Source: an uncultured Lachnospiraceae bacterium (GTDB taxonomy: Bacteria; Bacillota; Clostridia; Lachnospirales; Lachnospiraceae). Taken from it: a stretch of 64,000 nt of DNA. The notes beneath the pieces are model-generated. The model was not told the DNA's origin, did no database searches, and was given only the letters and a program-made list of their open reading frames with translations. The position numbers and the translations under genes were made by a program. The stretch lies in contig CALWLY010000001.1 of the NCBI GenBank assembly GCA_944381635.1, forward strand, positions 124,001 to 188,000. The letters run 5' to 3'. Of this stretch, positions 44,318-52,922 are shown in pieces (within the stretch, counting starts at the first letter, position 1; every line of letters starts with the position of its first letter).

Positions 44318-45976
44318 ATGCAATTTAATTCTTACATTTTTCTTTTTCTGTTTTTTCCGATCTGCCTGGCGGGATACTATATCCTGACAGGAAAAAAGAA
44401 AGGCATGGCGGCAAAGCTGTGGCTGACAGCCTTCTCCTTCTGGTTCTATGCTTATTTCAGTTTGCCCTATCTTGCAGTTCTTCTTGTGAGCATCGGCATT
44501 AACTATGCAGTTTATCGGGCAATGCTTGCATGCAGGTCCGGGGCGGATGGGAAAGTGCTTCTTGCACAGGCAGCAGGTAAAGAAGCGTCATGCAGAGAAA
44601 ATACTGGCGGCAAAAGGAAAGAAAACTTGCTTCTTGTTGCTGGAATTGCAAGCAATCTTGCAATTTTGTTCTATTTTAAGTATTATAACTTTTTTATAGA
44701 GAATATAAACGCGGTATTTCATACAGACTTTCTGATCCGTAATATTTTGCTGCCGCTGGGAATCAGCTTTTTTACTTTTCAGCAGATTGGCTTTCTGACA
44801 GATACCTGGCGGGGAGAAACGCCGGAATACAGCCTTCTTGATTATACCTTGTTTGTTTCCTTTTTCCCGAAAATCATTCAGGGACCTATTGTGACCCATG
44901 AAGAGCTGATGCCGCAGTTTGAAGGCATCGGAAGAAAGCAGCCTGACTGGGGAAAAATAAGCGGCGGCGTCTATCTGTTTGTGTTGGGAATGGCAAAAAA
45001 GGTATTGCTTGCGGATACCTTCGGGGCAGCGGTGGATTGGGGATTTTCCAACGCTGCCGGAATGAACAGTGTGGAAGCGATGCTGACTGCCATCTTTTAT
45101 GCCCTGCAGCTATATTTGGATTTCAGCGGATACTGTGACATGGCCAGAGGATTGGCTTATATGCTTGGAATCCAATTGCCGATCAATTTTGATTCTCCCT
45201 ACAAGGCCTCCAATCTGATTGATTTCTGGAAAAGATGGCATATGACTCTGAACCGGTTTCTGCTAAAATATGTATATATACCGTTGGGAGGAAACCGGAA
45301 AGGTATCGTGAGAATGTATACGAATCTGCTGCTCGTGTTTTTGATCAGCGGCATCTGGCACGGGGCAGGGTGGACTTTTATCATCTGGGGGTTAATGCAT
45401 GGAGTTTTGTATGTGATAACCAGATGGTATCAGCTTGGCAGGAAAAAAAGAGCGGATCATGCGAAAAATTATGGAACAACAGCTTCCGCTGTAGCAGAAA
45501 AGAAAAAGGAGCAGGAAGAGAACGCGGGAATCGAAACGGAAAAAAAGAGCGGACTTACGGCAGTCTGGAACAGAATTTCTCATGCAGGAGCTGTGGTGCT
45601 GACCTTTTTGTACGTTTGTGCAGCCTGGGTATTTTTTCGGGCGGAATCGGTGGGACAGGCTCTTTCTGTGTTTAAGAGCATGTTCACAGGAGGATTTGCG
45701 CTTCCGTCGGCGGGATGTTACGATGCTTTCAATCTGGACGAATTCTGGTATGTATTTAAAATCCTTCATATAGACAGACTGCCCGGAAGCAATCTTTATC
45801 TTATGGTTGGTTTTCTGGTCATCACTCTCATTATGGTGTTTTTTACCTCAAATACCAATGAAAGATTTGAAAAGTTTGAGCCCGGGGTGGGAAATATGTT
45901 CGCCGCTGTTATTTTGTTTGTGTGGTGCGTAGTTTCTTTTTCGGGAGTGGGGACGTTTTTATATGTGAACTTTTAA
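44318..45976 (+). CDS. MBOAT O-acyltransferase (AlgI-like), copy 4
   Basis: 552 residues, longest of the four MBOATs. Canonical blocks: LPLGISFFTFQQIGF, SGYCDMARGLAYMLG, DFWKRWHMTLNRFLLKYVYIPLGGN, catalytic SGIWHGAGWTF (His348), ending FLYVNF. Two charged, soluble inserts make it longer: about 70-105 (Gly/Lys/Glu-rich) and about 375-425 (KKKEQEENAGIETEKKSG-type). Paired with the SGNH gene seven bases downstream. First gene of an operon reaching 50330. Confidence 0.9.
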   Translation: MQFNSYIFLFLFFPICLAGYYILTGKKKGMAAKLWLTAFSFWFYAYFSLPYLAVLLVSIGINYAVYRAMLACRSGADGKVLLAQAAGKEASCRENTGGKRKENLLLVAGIASNLAILFYFKYYNFFIENINAVFHTDFLIRNILLPLGISFFTFQQIGFLTDTWRGETPEYSLLDYTLFVSFFPKIIQGPIVTHEELMPQFEGIGRKQPDWGKISGGVYLFVLGMAKKVLLADTFGAAVDWGFSNAAGMNSVEAMLTAIFYALQLYLDFSGYCDMARGLAYMLGIQLPINFDSPYKASNLIDFWKRWHMTLNRFLLKYVYIPLGGNRKGIVRMYTNLLLVFLISGIWHGAGWTFIIWGLMHGVLYVITRWYQLGRKKRADHAKNYGTTASAVAEKKKEQEENAGIETEKKSGLTAVWNRISHAGAVVLTFLYVCAAWVFFRAESVGQALSVFKSMFTGGFALPSAGCYDAFNLDEFWYVFKILHIDRLPGSNLYLMVGFLVITLIMVFFTSNTNERFEKFEPGVGNMFAAVILFVWCVVSFSGVGTFLYVNF

Positions 45977-45988
45977 GGAGTAATGGCA

Positions 45989-47083
45989 ATGAATCGATAT
46001 CAGAAATGGCTGGCAGCAGCGGGAGCGCTTGCAGCGGCAGGGCTTCTTGCGGCGGCAGGACTGGTTATTTATGTGGATCCGTTTTTTCAATTTCATAAAC
46101 CTCTGTCATGGTTTCCGTATCTGGTGGACAACCAGGTGTCGCAAAATCCCGGACTGGCCAGACATATGGAATATGACAGTATTTTGCTGGGATCTTCCAT
46201 GACTACCGCTTTTAACACAGACTGGTTTGAGCAGGAGATGGGGCTTCACACGCAGAAGTTAAGCTATAACGGGGCTTATCCAAGAGACCACCATGACATT
46301 ATGGAAATTGTCTTTGATGCTAAAAAAGACAGCGTAAAGGCGGTATTTCTGGGACTGGATGAGGGAACGGCTTCCGCAGATGTGATGCAGACTAAATTTC
46401 CCGAGGTTCCTTATCTGCAAAATGAGACGTGTTTGGACAACATTCCCTATTTGTGGAACAAGGAAGTAATTCTGGATTATATTTTGAGGCCTATGGCGGA
46501 TACCAAGGACAAGTCGGACTGGGCGGAAATTTATAAGCCCTGGTGGACGGATGAATATTACAACAAGGCCAGTGTGCTTATGTATTACGAACCGGCGCCC
46601 AAAAAGGAGGAACCTCTTCCGGAAGACAGTTTTCTGGAGGCGGTGGAAGAAAACCTTGCATTGAATATCTGCCCTTTTATCGAGGAGCATCCCGAGACGG
46701 AATTTTATATTTTTTATCCGCCCTACAGCATTCTTTACTGGAATGATGTGACAAGACAGAAAGAGCTTGATGCGGTGATCCGGAAGCTGGAATATATGAC
46801 AGAACGGCTTCTGGCATACGATAATGTGCGTGTTTTCAGCTTTCAGAACAACAGGGATATTGTGACAAATTTGAATAATTATGCGGATTATACCCATTAT
46901 CATAAAGATATCTGTCACTATATGGTCAGATGTTTTCAAAACGGGGAAGGGGAGCTGACTCCTGAAAATTATAAGGAACAGCTGGCTGATTTAAAGAAGA
47001 TGGCTGCTGAATATGATTATGAGGCTATTTACGACAACTGGTATGATCAGACGCCGAGATTTACCGGTTTGGAAGAAGAGTAG
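45989..47083 (+). CDS. SGNH-like partner of MBOAT copy 4
   Basis: 364 residues from the second ATG (45989), because AAGGAG is eight bases from it and only two from the ATG at 45983. An Ala/Leu-rich membrane anchor (about 7-28) precedes an extracellular domain with ILLGSSMTTAFN (Ser69/Ser70). The late block YADYTHYHKDICHYM could provide the His. The protein is similar in layout to DltD-like MBOAT partners, though the Asp-x-x-His end is not of the classic form. Ends 41 bases before the DUF6077 gene. Confidence 0.68.
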   Translation: MNRYQKWLAAAGALAAAGLLAAAGLVIYVDPFFQFHKPLSWFPYLVDNQVSQNPGLARHMEYDSILLGSSMTTAFNTDWFEQEMGLHTQKLSYNGAYPRDHHDIMEIVFDAKKDSVKAVFLGLDEGTASADVMQTKFPEVPYLQNETCLDNIPYLWNKEVILDYILRPMADTKDKSDWAEIYKPWWTDEYYNKASVLMYYEPAPKKEEPLPEDSFLEAVEENLALNICPFIEEHPETEFYIFYPPYSILYWNDVTRQKELDAVIRKLEYMTERLLAYDNVRVFSFQNNRDIVTNLNNYADYTHYHKDICHYMVRCFQNGEGELTPENYKEQLADLKKMAAEYDYEAIYDNWYDQTPRFTGLEEE

Positions 47084-47124
47084 AAAAGATCCAGGGAATT
47101 TTTTCTGGAGAAAAGGAGGAGTGA

Positions 47125-48249
47125 ATGATACAGAAAGCGATAGGGGCTTTGTTTGTTTTCCTGTTGGCTCCGGCAGGGCTTGGGTTTCTGGCAGTGCCCG
47201 GAAAACAGACAGTGCGGAGATTTTTCAGTGTGTATCTGGCCGGATTTATGATGGAGCTGGCATTGTTTCAGTTGATTGCCGTGCCGATCATTTTGCAGAA
47301 AGGGTTTGCTTTCCCTACACTGGTCACATGGTTTACGGCAGCATTGCTTGTGTTTATGGCGGCAGGCTTTGTGCTGGAGGCAGTGCGCTTTTTCAAAAGG
47401 AAAACAGGAAAAAAACAGGGAGAGATGGAGCCTTCAAAAGAGAAGGTTTTAAAAAAAGCAGGAATAGGGAATTGGTTTGCCGGTCTTAGAGGCGACAGAG
47501 AGAAACAAAATATCCTTCTGTTCTGGATTCTGGCAGCGGCGGCCGTTCTTTTTCAGATGTATATGGCCTACGCCTACGCCTCTTTTGACGGGGACGATGC
47601 GTACTATGTTGTGGAGTCGTTGCTTGCAGATGAGACCAATACCATGTATCTGATCCTTCCTTATACAGGACTGTCCACAAACCTGGATGTAAGACATGCT
47701 CTGGCCACAATTCCCATGTGGGAGGCTTATATCGCCAGAATAACGGGAATCCACGCCACCATCGTGGCACATAGTCTGATACCTCTTGTGCTGATTCCTG
47801 TTACGTATCTGCTTTATGCCAAAATCGGTATTCGCCTTCTGGGAAAAAATACGGCAAAAGTTCCGTTGTTTCTGTGTTTTGTAAGCATTCTTCAAATCTG
47901 GGGAAATACATCCATTTATACAAACGCGACCTTTTTCCTGACAAGAACCTGGCAGGGGAAATCCATTCTGTGTAATTTGGTCATTCTGGCTGCTGTGTGG
48001 ATTTTTCTCCATATTCTCAGTGAAGAACAAAGAGGAAGCAGAGCACACTGGTGGCTTTTGCTGGTGTGCACGAATATTGTGGCGGCGATGGCAACAACCA
48101 TGGGGGCTTTCCTGATCGCAGTCCTTGTATGCCTGACAGGTCTGGTTGCCGCAGTGCAGAAAAGAAAGCCTGTTTTATGCATACAGGCAGGATTGTGCTG
48201 TATTCCTAATATACTGTATCTGCTTTTGTATCTGTTTCTGGTAATGTAG
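47125..48249 (+). CDS. DUF6077-like polytopic membrane protein
   Basis: 374 residues, eight to nine helices with a basic cytoplasmic loop (about 90-120). The first long outer loop after that, YASFDGDDAYYVVESLLA, holds the acidic GDDA-[FY]YV signature I associate with DUF6077. A GT-C-like catalytic acid is a plausible reading. AAAGGAGG precedes the ATG. The protein is shorter than the roughly 550-650 residues I remember for the family, and the next gene could encode what is the C-terminal half elsewhere. Confidence 0.62.
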   Translation: MIQKAIGALFVFLLAPAGLGFLAVPGKQTVRRFFSVYLAGFMMELALFQLIAVPIILQKGFAFPTLVTWFTAALLVFMAAGFVLEAVRFFKRKTGKKQGEMEPSKEKVLKKAGIGNWFAGLRGDREKQNILLFWILAAAAVLFQMYMAYAYASFDGDDAYYVVESLLADETNTMYLILPYTGLSTNLDVRHALATIPMWEAYIARITGIHATIVAHSLIPLVLIPVTYLLYAKIGIRLLGKNTAKVPLFLCFVSILQIWGNTSIYTNATFFLTRTWQGKSILCNLVILAAVWIFLHILSEEQRGSRAHWWLLLVCTNIVAAMATTMGAFLIAVLVCLTGLVAAVQKRKPVLCIQAGLCCIPNILYLLLYLFLVM

Positions 48250-48263
48250 GAAGGAGGAGGAAA

Positions 48264-49022
48264 ATGGAGCAGATTTTTACAATATTCCGCAATTTCTGCG
48301 GGAGCGGTATTTATCCGTACCTCTTTTTTGCAGCTTTAGTGTATTTGCTTTTTACGGAGAAAAATAAAATCATTCGCTGGGTGTTGGTGGATACTTCCAT
48401 CGTTCTTACCTTCCTGTTTTTCTTTCCGCCTTTTTATCGTCTGATGGAAAAACTGGATGCGGGAACTTATTACCGGTTTCTGTGGCTTCTTCCCATGACC
48501 GTGGTGATCGCCTATGCAGCGGTAAAACTGATTGGAAAATATACTAGGACAGGCTTTGTGCTTATGGCGCTTCTCCTGATTCTGTCCGGGCAGTATGTTT
48601 ACGATAATGCCAATATTACCAAAGCGCAGAACAGGTTCCATATTCCGGACAGTGTGGTAGCTATCTGCAATGAGATTATGCCCGAAGAAGGGGAAGAGCG
48701 TATTTTTGCCGCATTTCCTCAGGAACTTCTTCAATATGTGCGTCAGTACAGTACGGAAATTCAGATGCCATACGGAAGGGAAGTGCTGGTTCCCGCCTGG
48801 GGGACAGCGCCCCATCCTATGTATGAGGAGATGGAAAAACAGGTGATTGACGCTGAAGCAATCGGTAAAATGGCGGATGACTATTTCTGTCATTATGTCA
48901 TTTTAAACCGGGGAAAAGAAATCGACGGCGATATGAAGGAACAGGGACTTGAACTGATTGCTCAAATCGATGCCTATGACGTTTATCGGAATGTGAGTGC
49001 AGAGATCTGGAAAGAGGAATAA
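48264..49022 (+). CDS. membrane protein with extracellular C-terminus, possible second half of a DUF6077 system
   Basis: 252 residues: four helices in 1-120 and an extracellular C-terminal domain. The helix region has YYRFLWLLPMTVVIAYAAVKLIG, which I recall from the C-terminal half of larger GT-C-like proteins. GGAGGAGG precedes the ATG, so it is translated by itself. It lies 14 bases after the DUF6077-like gene; a two-subunit version of a normally single protein is my best guess. No catalytic motif is visible. Confidence 0.55.
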   Translation: MEQIFTIFRNFCGSGIYPYLFFAALVYLLFTEKNKIIRWVLVDTSIVLTFLFFFPPFYRLMEKLDAGTYYRFLWLLPMTVVIAYAAVKLIGKYTRTGFVLMALLLILSGQYVYDNANITKAQNRFHIPDSVVAICNEIMPEEGEERIFAAFPQELLQYVRQYSTEIQMPYGREVLVPAWGTAPHPMYEEMEKQVIDAEAIGKMADDYFCHYVILNRGKEIDGDMKEQGLELIAQIDAYDVYRNVSAEIWKEE

Positions 49023-49025
49023 ACT

Positions 49026-50330
49026 ATGGAATGGTTAAAAAAAATATTGGTTTACTTGGGATGCCTGGCGGGGCTGATGCTTGCCGGAACATTGCTGTTA
49101 TACGGAGTGTTTTTGCTACCGGAAGAACCCATGAAAGAAAATGTAGCTCGTTCGCATGAAATATTTAATTATGAAGGGATTTATCCACAAATAATTGGAG
49201 GATATAAAGCGAGCCAATTGGATAATTTTACAGATAGTGTTATGCTAAGTCATGCAATCGTTGCAGATTATGGGAGAAGTCTGACAGAGCAGGTTATGAA
49301 TGTTGCCAGAATCGAATATCCGGAAAGAAGTATGGTTCAATCATTGAATGATTACGCAAACGATGTGGATCACTCAAGAGATACGGGTTCTATGGTCACT
49401 TATCCCAGATACTGGCATGGGTACCTGGTGCTCTTAAAGCCTTTATTACTGTTGTTCGATTATGGGGATATTCGTTATCTTAACATGATTTTACAGACGC
49501 TTCTGTTTTTGATATTTGTGTGGAAAGGAAATAAACTTTTCGGGAAACGCTTTGTCCTTTCTTCCATGCTTATGCTGCTTGTCTTAAATCCCATTTCAGA
49601 GGCATTGTCTTTGCAATTTTCATGGGTTTATTACATAGCGTTGCTTGGTGGGCTATTCTTAATGATAAGTATTGAGAAAAATAAGAGTTTTCTGAATGAT
49701 TGGAGACTGCCTCTGTTTTTTATTGTAGTAGGAGCCGCCACCAGCTATTTTGATTTCCTGACGTATCCACTATTTACCTTTGGAATTTGTGCGGTTATCT
49801 TGCTTGGTTACCTGGAAAAAAAGGAAAAGGAGAAATTTGTCGCAAAATCAGTGACCTGCGGAGTAAAATGCGGTGCAGCGTGGGGATTTGGCTATTTGGG
49901 AATGTGGAGTGGAAAATGGCTGATAGCAAGTATCCTTTTGAAAGAAAATATAGTTCTTAATGCCTGGAATCAAATAACGATTCGCTCATCGGCTGTTTCA
50001 GAGGATAAAGAGATTATTACATTTTTGGATGTGCTTATAAGAAATATTCGTGTTCTTGTAAAATGGCCTATTGTATTATTAGTAATAGGTGTTTTTATAT
50101 GGCTCATAGGGCGAATTATAAAGACAGGTTTGACAGAAAAGAGGAAGATTTTACTAACGCAGGTAGTTCCATATCTGATAGTTATTTTACTTCCTGTTGC
50201 CTGGTATGCGGTAACTATGAACCATTCCTATGCGCATTATTGGTTTACTTACAGAGAACTGGCAATTTCAGCATTTACAGCTTTTTTCTATCTTGGAAAA
50301 TTGCCGCGAGGTCTGAATACAAATATATAA
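49026..50330 (+). CDS. polytopic membrane protein of unknown function
   Basis: 434 residues, one N-terminal helix (about 7-28), an outer loop of about 110 residues, then eight or nine helices. I do not recognise the family. The loop has many Asp/Tyr/His residues (DYANDVDHSRDTGSMV, YPRYWHGYLVLL), a layout shared with GT-C-like proteins. From about 49130 onwards codon use turns AT-rich compared with the upstream genes of the operon, while the first 30 codons match them, which suggests that most of the gene was replaced. Terminator directly downstream. Confidence 0.6.
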   Translation: MEWLKKILVYLGCLAGLMLAGTLLLYGVFLLPEEPMKENVARSHEIFNYEGIYPQIIGGYKASQLDNFTDSVMLSHAIVADYGRSLTEQVMNVARIEYPERSMVQSLNDYANDVDHSRDTGSMVTYPRYWHGYLVLLKPLLLLFDYGDIRYLNMILQTLLFLIFVWKGNKLFGKRFVLSSMLMLLVLNPISEALSLQFSWVYYIALLGGLFLMISIEKNKSFLNDWRLPLFFIVVGAATSYFDFLTYPLFTFGICAVILLGYLEKKEKEKFVAKSVTCGVKCGAAWGFGYLGMWSGKWLIASILLKENIVLNAWNQITIRSSAVSEDKEIITFLDVLIRNIRVLVKWPIVLLVIGVFIWLIGRIIKTGLTEKRKILLTQVVPYLIVILLPVAWYAVTMNHSYAHYWFTYRELAISAFTAFFYLGKLPRGLNTNI

Positions 50331-50345
50331 AAAATATGTAATATG

Positions 50346-50398
50346 AAAAAACAGCTTGCTGAATAAAAAGGTAGAGAACATTCAGCAAGCTGTTTTTT
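50346..50398. terminator. bidirectional terminator between convergent genes
   Basis: 19-bp perfect stem from 50346-50364 with 50380-50398 (core ACAGCTTGCTGAAT / ATTCAGCAAGCTGT), 15-base loop, A-tract and T-tract on the two sides. Confidence 0.9.
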
Positions 50399-50413
50399 AA
50401 TACGGTAATAAAA

Positions 50414-51598
50414 TTATTCTTTCTGCAGCCCCAGAGTCTGGACAAAGCGCTGCGCAACCCGTTCACGGCCGGCCTGATTCAGATGATAACCATCGGTAAG
50501 GTATTCATCTTTCTGATCTTCATTGACCGTTCCGTAATAGTTGTCGATCACGGTAATACCGTTGGCCATGGCGGCATCCACCTCTCTTAAAAGATAGTCC
50601 ACCAGTGTGCCGTTGCCAAGGTCGGTAGTTCCGCCCACCACAAGATTTCCCGATTCATCTGTAAAGTCGCCATAGGTGTTTGTGAGAACAACGATACGGA
50701 TATAGGGGTAGGTTTCCTGTACCAGCGACAGGGCAGCATTTAAAGCTCCCTGATAGGTGATAAGGCTTTTGTCGTTGTTGTCATCGTACAGAGGTCTTTC
50801 ATCAATATAGTCGCTGATATCATACATGATAACCAGCATGTCAATTTTTTCAGGATCCGCCGCTTTAAGAGCTGCCAGGGATGTGGAAGCTTCTTCACTG
50901 CCGGCAGAAGTATTGTTGACAGCGTGATCGAGCAGGTCAAAATTCTGATTGCAGAAGGAAGCGGCAACCATGTACAGGCTCAGAGCGTCCTGGGGATAGC
51001 TTTCCTGATATTCGCTGTTTTTCATGGAAACATAACTTCCGGGAAATGCGGCGTCGTATACAGTAGCGCCTGCCTGGTCGGAAATTAACTGAGCAAGTCC
51101 GTCGGAACCCTGATTATCGGAGAAGGGTGAGTTTCCGAAAACCAGTATGGAAGTTTCACCGTCATCTTCATGGCCTTCAAGCTGTTCCGGCAAAAGCGGC
51201 TGGATATAATCAAGAGGTTCTGTGTCATACTGTGAAGTATCTGCCGTAGGGTCGTAGGAGGAATCTTCGCCCATATTCCAGATGACGATGCGCACGATGG
51301 CAAATACAATGAGAAGAACTGCAATGCCGAGAAAAATAAGATGCAGATTTGGCTGGAATCCGTTTTTCTTTTTGCTCCGTTTTCCTTTTTTCTTCTTTTT
51401 CTTTTTGGAATTTTTGTGACTTCTGCTGCGGACACTGCCGGATGAACGGGAAGGCTCTCTGGAACCATCACTCTTCCGGGGGCGTTCCGGACTGCTTTCG
51501 GAAGGCTTTTCACTCTCCGAGGCAGAAGAATCTGTATCAAAATCCACGATAAAATCCGGATCATCATCAAAATTAAAGTAATCTTTGTCGTCTGCCAT
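50414..51598 (-). CDS. membrane-anchored SGNH hydrolase-like protein with Lys-rich juxtamembrane tail
   Basis: 394 residues from ATG 51598 (AAAGGAG ten bases upstream; GTG 51607 less likely). A cytoplasmic N-terminus first acidic (1-30), then Ser/Arg-rich, then a run of lysines (65-79), leads into one helix (about 86-108). The outside domain has VFGNSPFSDN (Ser157; GNS instead of GDS) and TDGYHLNQAGRE near 372, the SGNH Asp/His block. Similar in plan to the lipoprotein at 38801. It stands alone on the minus strand between terminators. Substrate probably an acylated surface glycan. Confidence 0.75.
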   Translation of the reverse strand: MADDKDYFNFDDDPDFIVDFDTDSSASESEKPSESSPERPRKSDGSREPSRSSGSVRSRSHKNSKKKKKKKGKRSKKKNGFQPNLHLIFLGIAVLLIVFAIVRIVIWNMGEDSSYDPTADTSQYDTEPLDYIQPLLPEQLEGHEDDGETSILVFGNSPFSDNQGSDGLAQLISDQAGATVYDAAFPGSYVSMKNSEYQESYPQDALSLYMVAASFCNQNFDLLDHAVNNTSAGSEEASTSLAALKAADPEKIDMLVIMYDISDYIDERPLYDDNNDKSLITYQGALNAALSLVQETYPYIRIVVLTNTYGDFTDESGNLVVGGTTDLGNGTLVDYLLREVDAAMANGITVIDNYYGTVNEDQKDEYLTDGYHLNQAGRERVAQRFVQTLGLQKE

Positions 51599-51709
51599 AA
51601 ATATCACGCTCCTTTCTGATGTCAGTTTTATCTTAACATTATCCCTTTTTTGTGTCCATGAAATCCATAAGATTTAAGAAAATATACACAATTTTCCCGT
51701 CTGTGAGGT

Positions 51710-51737
51710 TTGCATTCCTGAAAAAAACTGGTATACT
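51710..51737 (+). promoter_or_regulatory. candidate promoter for the small-transporter pair
   Basis: -35 TTGCAT (51710-51715), 16-bp spacer, -10 TATACT (51732-51737). The gene starts at 51814. Confidence 0.5.
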
Positions 51738-51813
51738 GGACGCATATACGAAAAAGTCTGCAGGATAGCCTGAGGCAAAACTGCAGGGAATAAAGCAGAT
51801 AGGAAGTATTTTG

Positions 51814-52185
51814 ATGAAAAAAATTCGGTTCAGGCAGATTCTGGTTCTTCAGCTGGTTGTCATGATTTATACTTTTTCCAGTATTATTGCCAAAATGGCT
51901 TCCGGCACAGAACCTTTCAGCCTGCAGTTTATACTCTTCTACGGGGCGGACGTGGCTGTCCTGGGAATCTATGCGCTGCTGTGGCAGCAGATGATAAAAA
52001 GATTCCCTCTTTCCGTTGCCTATGCCAACCGTTCCATGGCTCTTTGCTGGTCTCTGTTATGGAGTATCCTAATCTTCGGAAACGAAGTGACGCCCCAGAA
52101 TCTGGCAGGTATTCTGCTGGTGATAGCCGGCACATGGATTGTAAATAGCGATGATTCCGGGAAAGAAAAAAAAGAAAAGGTCTGA
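51814..52185 (+). CDS. half-size EamA/SMR-type transporter, subunit 1
   Basis: 123 residues, four helices, basic C-terminal tail. I start at ATG 51814 with AGGAAG seven bases upstream. The fold is a single EamA (drug/metabolite transporter) half, with the last helices LAGILLVIAGTWIV typical. A second such gene follows after 23 bases. Pairs of this kind work as heterodimers; ArnE/ArnF, which flip undecaprenyl-phosphate-aminoarabinose, are the best-known case. A role in flipping a polyprenyl-phosphate sugar made by the GT2 enzymes here fits. Confidence 0.72.
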   Translation: MKKIRFRQILVLQLVVMIYTFSSIIAKMASGTEPFSLQFILFYGADVAVLGIYALLWQQMIKRFPLSVAYANRSMALCWSLLWSILIFGNEVTPQNLAGILLVIAGTWIVNSDDSGKEKKEKV

Positions 52186-52208
52186 AACCCTTGGGAATGG
52201 AGAAGTAA

Positions 52209-52550
52209 ATGTCAGTTCAGTTATCTTATATACTTTTAGTGGCAGGAGTGGTCGTGGCCGGATTCTCCCAGGTACTTTTAAAAAAAGGGGCCATGCAGGA
52301 ACATGACAGCCTCTTTCGGGAATATTTTAATCCCTTTGTGATCAGCGGCTATCTGCTCATGTTTGTTTCAGTATTTCTGAATATGTGCGGAATAAGGGGG
52401 GTCAGCTATCTGAATGGCCCCATGGTGGAATCCCTCGGATGCCCTCTGGTACTTCTGCTCAGTTTTCTTTTTTTTAAAGAGAAGATTACCTGCCGAAAGT
52501 TAGCCGGAGTAGGCTGTATCGTAGCGGGCATGATAATTTTCTACCTGTAG
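52209..52550 (+). CDS. half-size EamA/SMR-type transporter, subunit 2
   Basis: 113 residues, four helices: MSVQLSYILLVAGVVVAGFSQVLLKKGAM is the typical first helix with QVLLKKG, and the last helix AGVGCIVAGMIIFYL ends the protein. Probably the dimer partner of the preceding gene, compare ArnE/ArnF. Its final 51 bases overlap, on the other strand, the end of the small zinc-ribbon gene. Confidence 0.75.
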   Translation: MSVQLSYILLVAGVVVAGFSQVLLKKGAMQEHDSLFREYFNPFVISGYLLMFVSVFLNMCGIRGVSYLNGPMVESLGCPLVLLLSFLFFKEKITCRKLAGVGCIVAGMIIFYL

Positions 52551-52787
52551 CGAGAGCCAGCTTTCCGGAGCATGGAGACGTACGGAGGAGGCAAGCAGCG
52601 GGGCCAGAGTTTCAGGGTTGGCACAGCGCGCTTTCAGTGCGTCACGCTCGGATTTTTCCATATTTACATACTTAAGATAAGAGATGCGAAGTTCCTGAAG
52701 TTTGCCGCAGCAGCGGGGACAGTAGGGCTTGTGGCCATTTAAAATATGTATACGTTTGCAGTGTTTGCAGTAATGCAGATACATCAT
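52500..52787 (-). CDS. small zinc-ribbon protein
   Basis: 95 residues. The N-terminal half holds a four-cysteine zinc knuckle: Cys7-x2-Cys10 and Cys23-x2-Cys26 in HYCKHCKRIH and HKPYCPRCCGKL. The C-terminal half is hydrophilic. GGAGG stands eight bases before the start. Proteins of this look are common and unnamed in Lachnospiraceae. It overlaps the 3' end of the transporter gene tail to tail. No function can be assigned. Confidence 0.7.
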   Translation of the reverse strand: MMYLHYCKHCKRIHILNGHKPYCPRCCGKLQELRISYLKYVNMEKSERDALKARCANPETLAPLLASSVRLHAPESWLSLQVENYHARYDTAYSG

Positions 52788-52922
52788 GTCGATTTCCTCC
52801 TGTTTCTTTGTGGTTTTGTAAGTTTATTGTGTCATAAGAAGGGGAAACGGGCAAGAAAATCAGCGCGACAGAAACCCCAGTATTTCGTCATTTGGGGATG
52901 TATCTGAGTGAGGAGGAAAATT

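Noticed and set aside
46259-46939. Minus-strand open frame of 226 codons opposite the SGNH partner gene
   Set aside because: Same pattern: shadow of a well-supported sense gene, no start site, unnatural residue composition.
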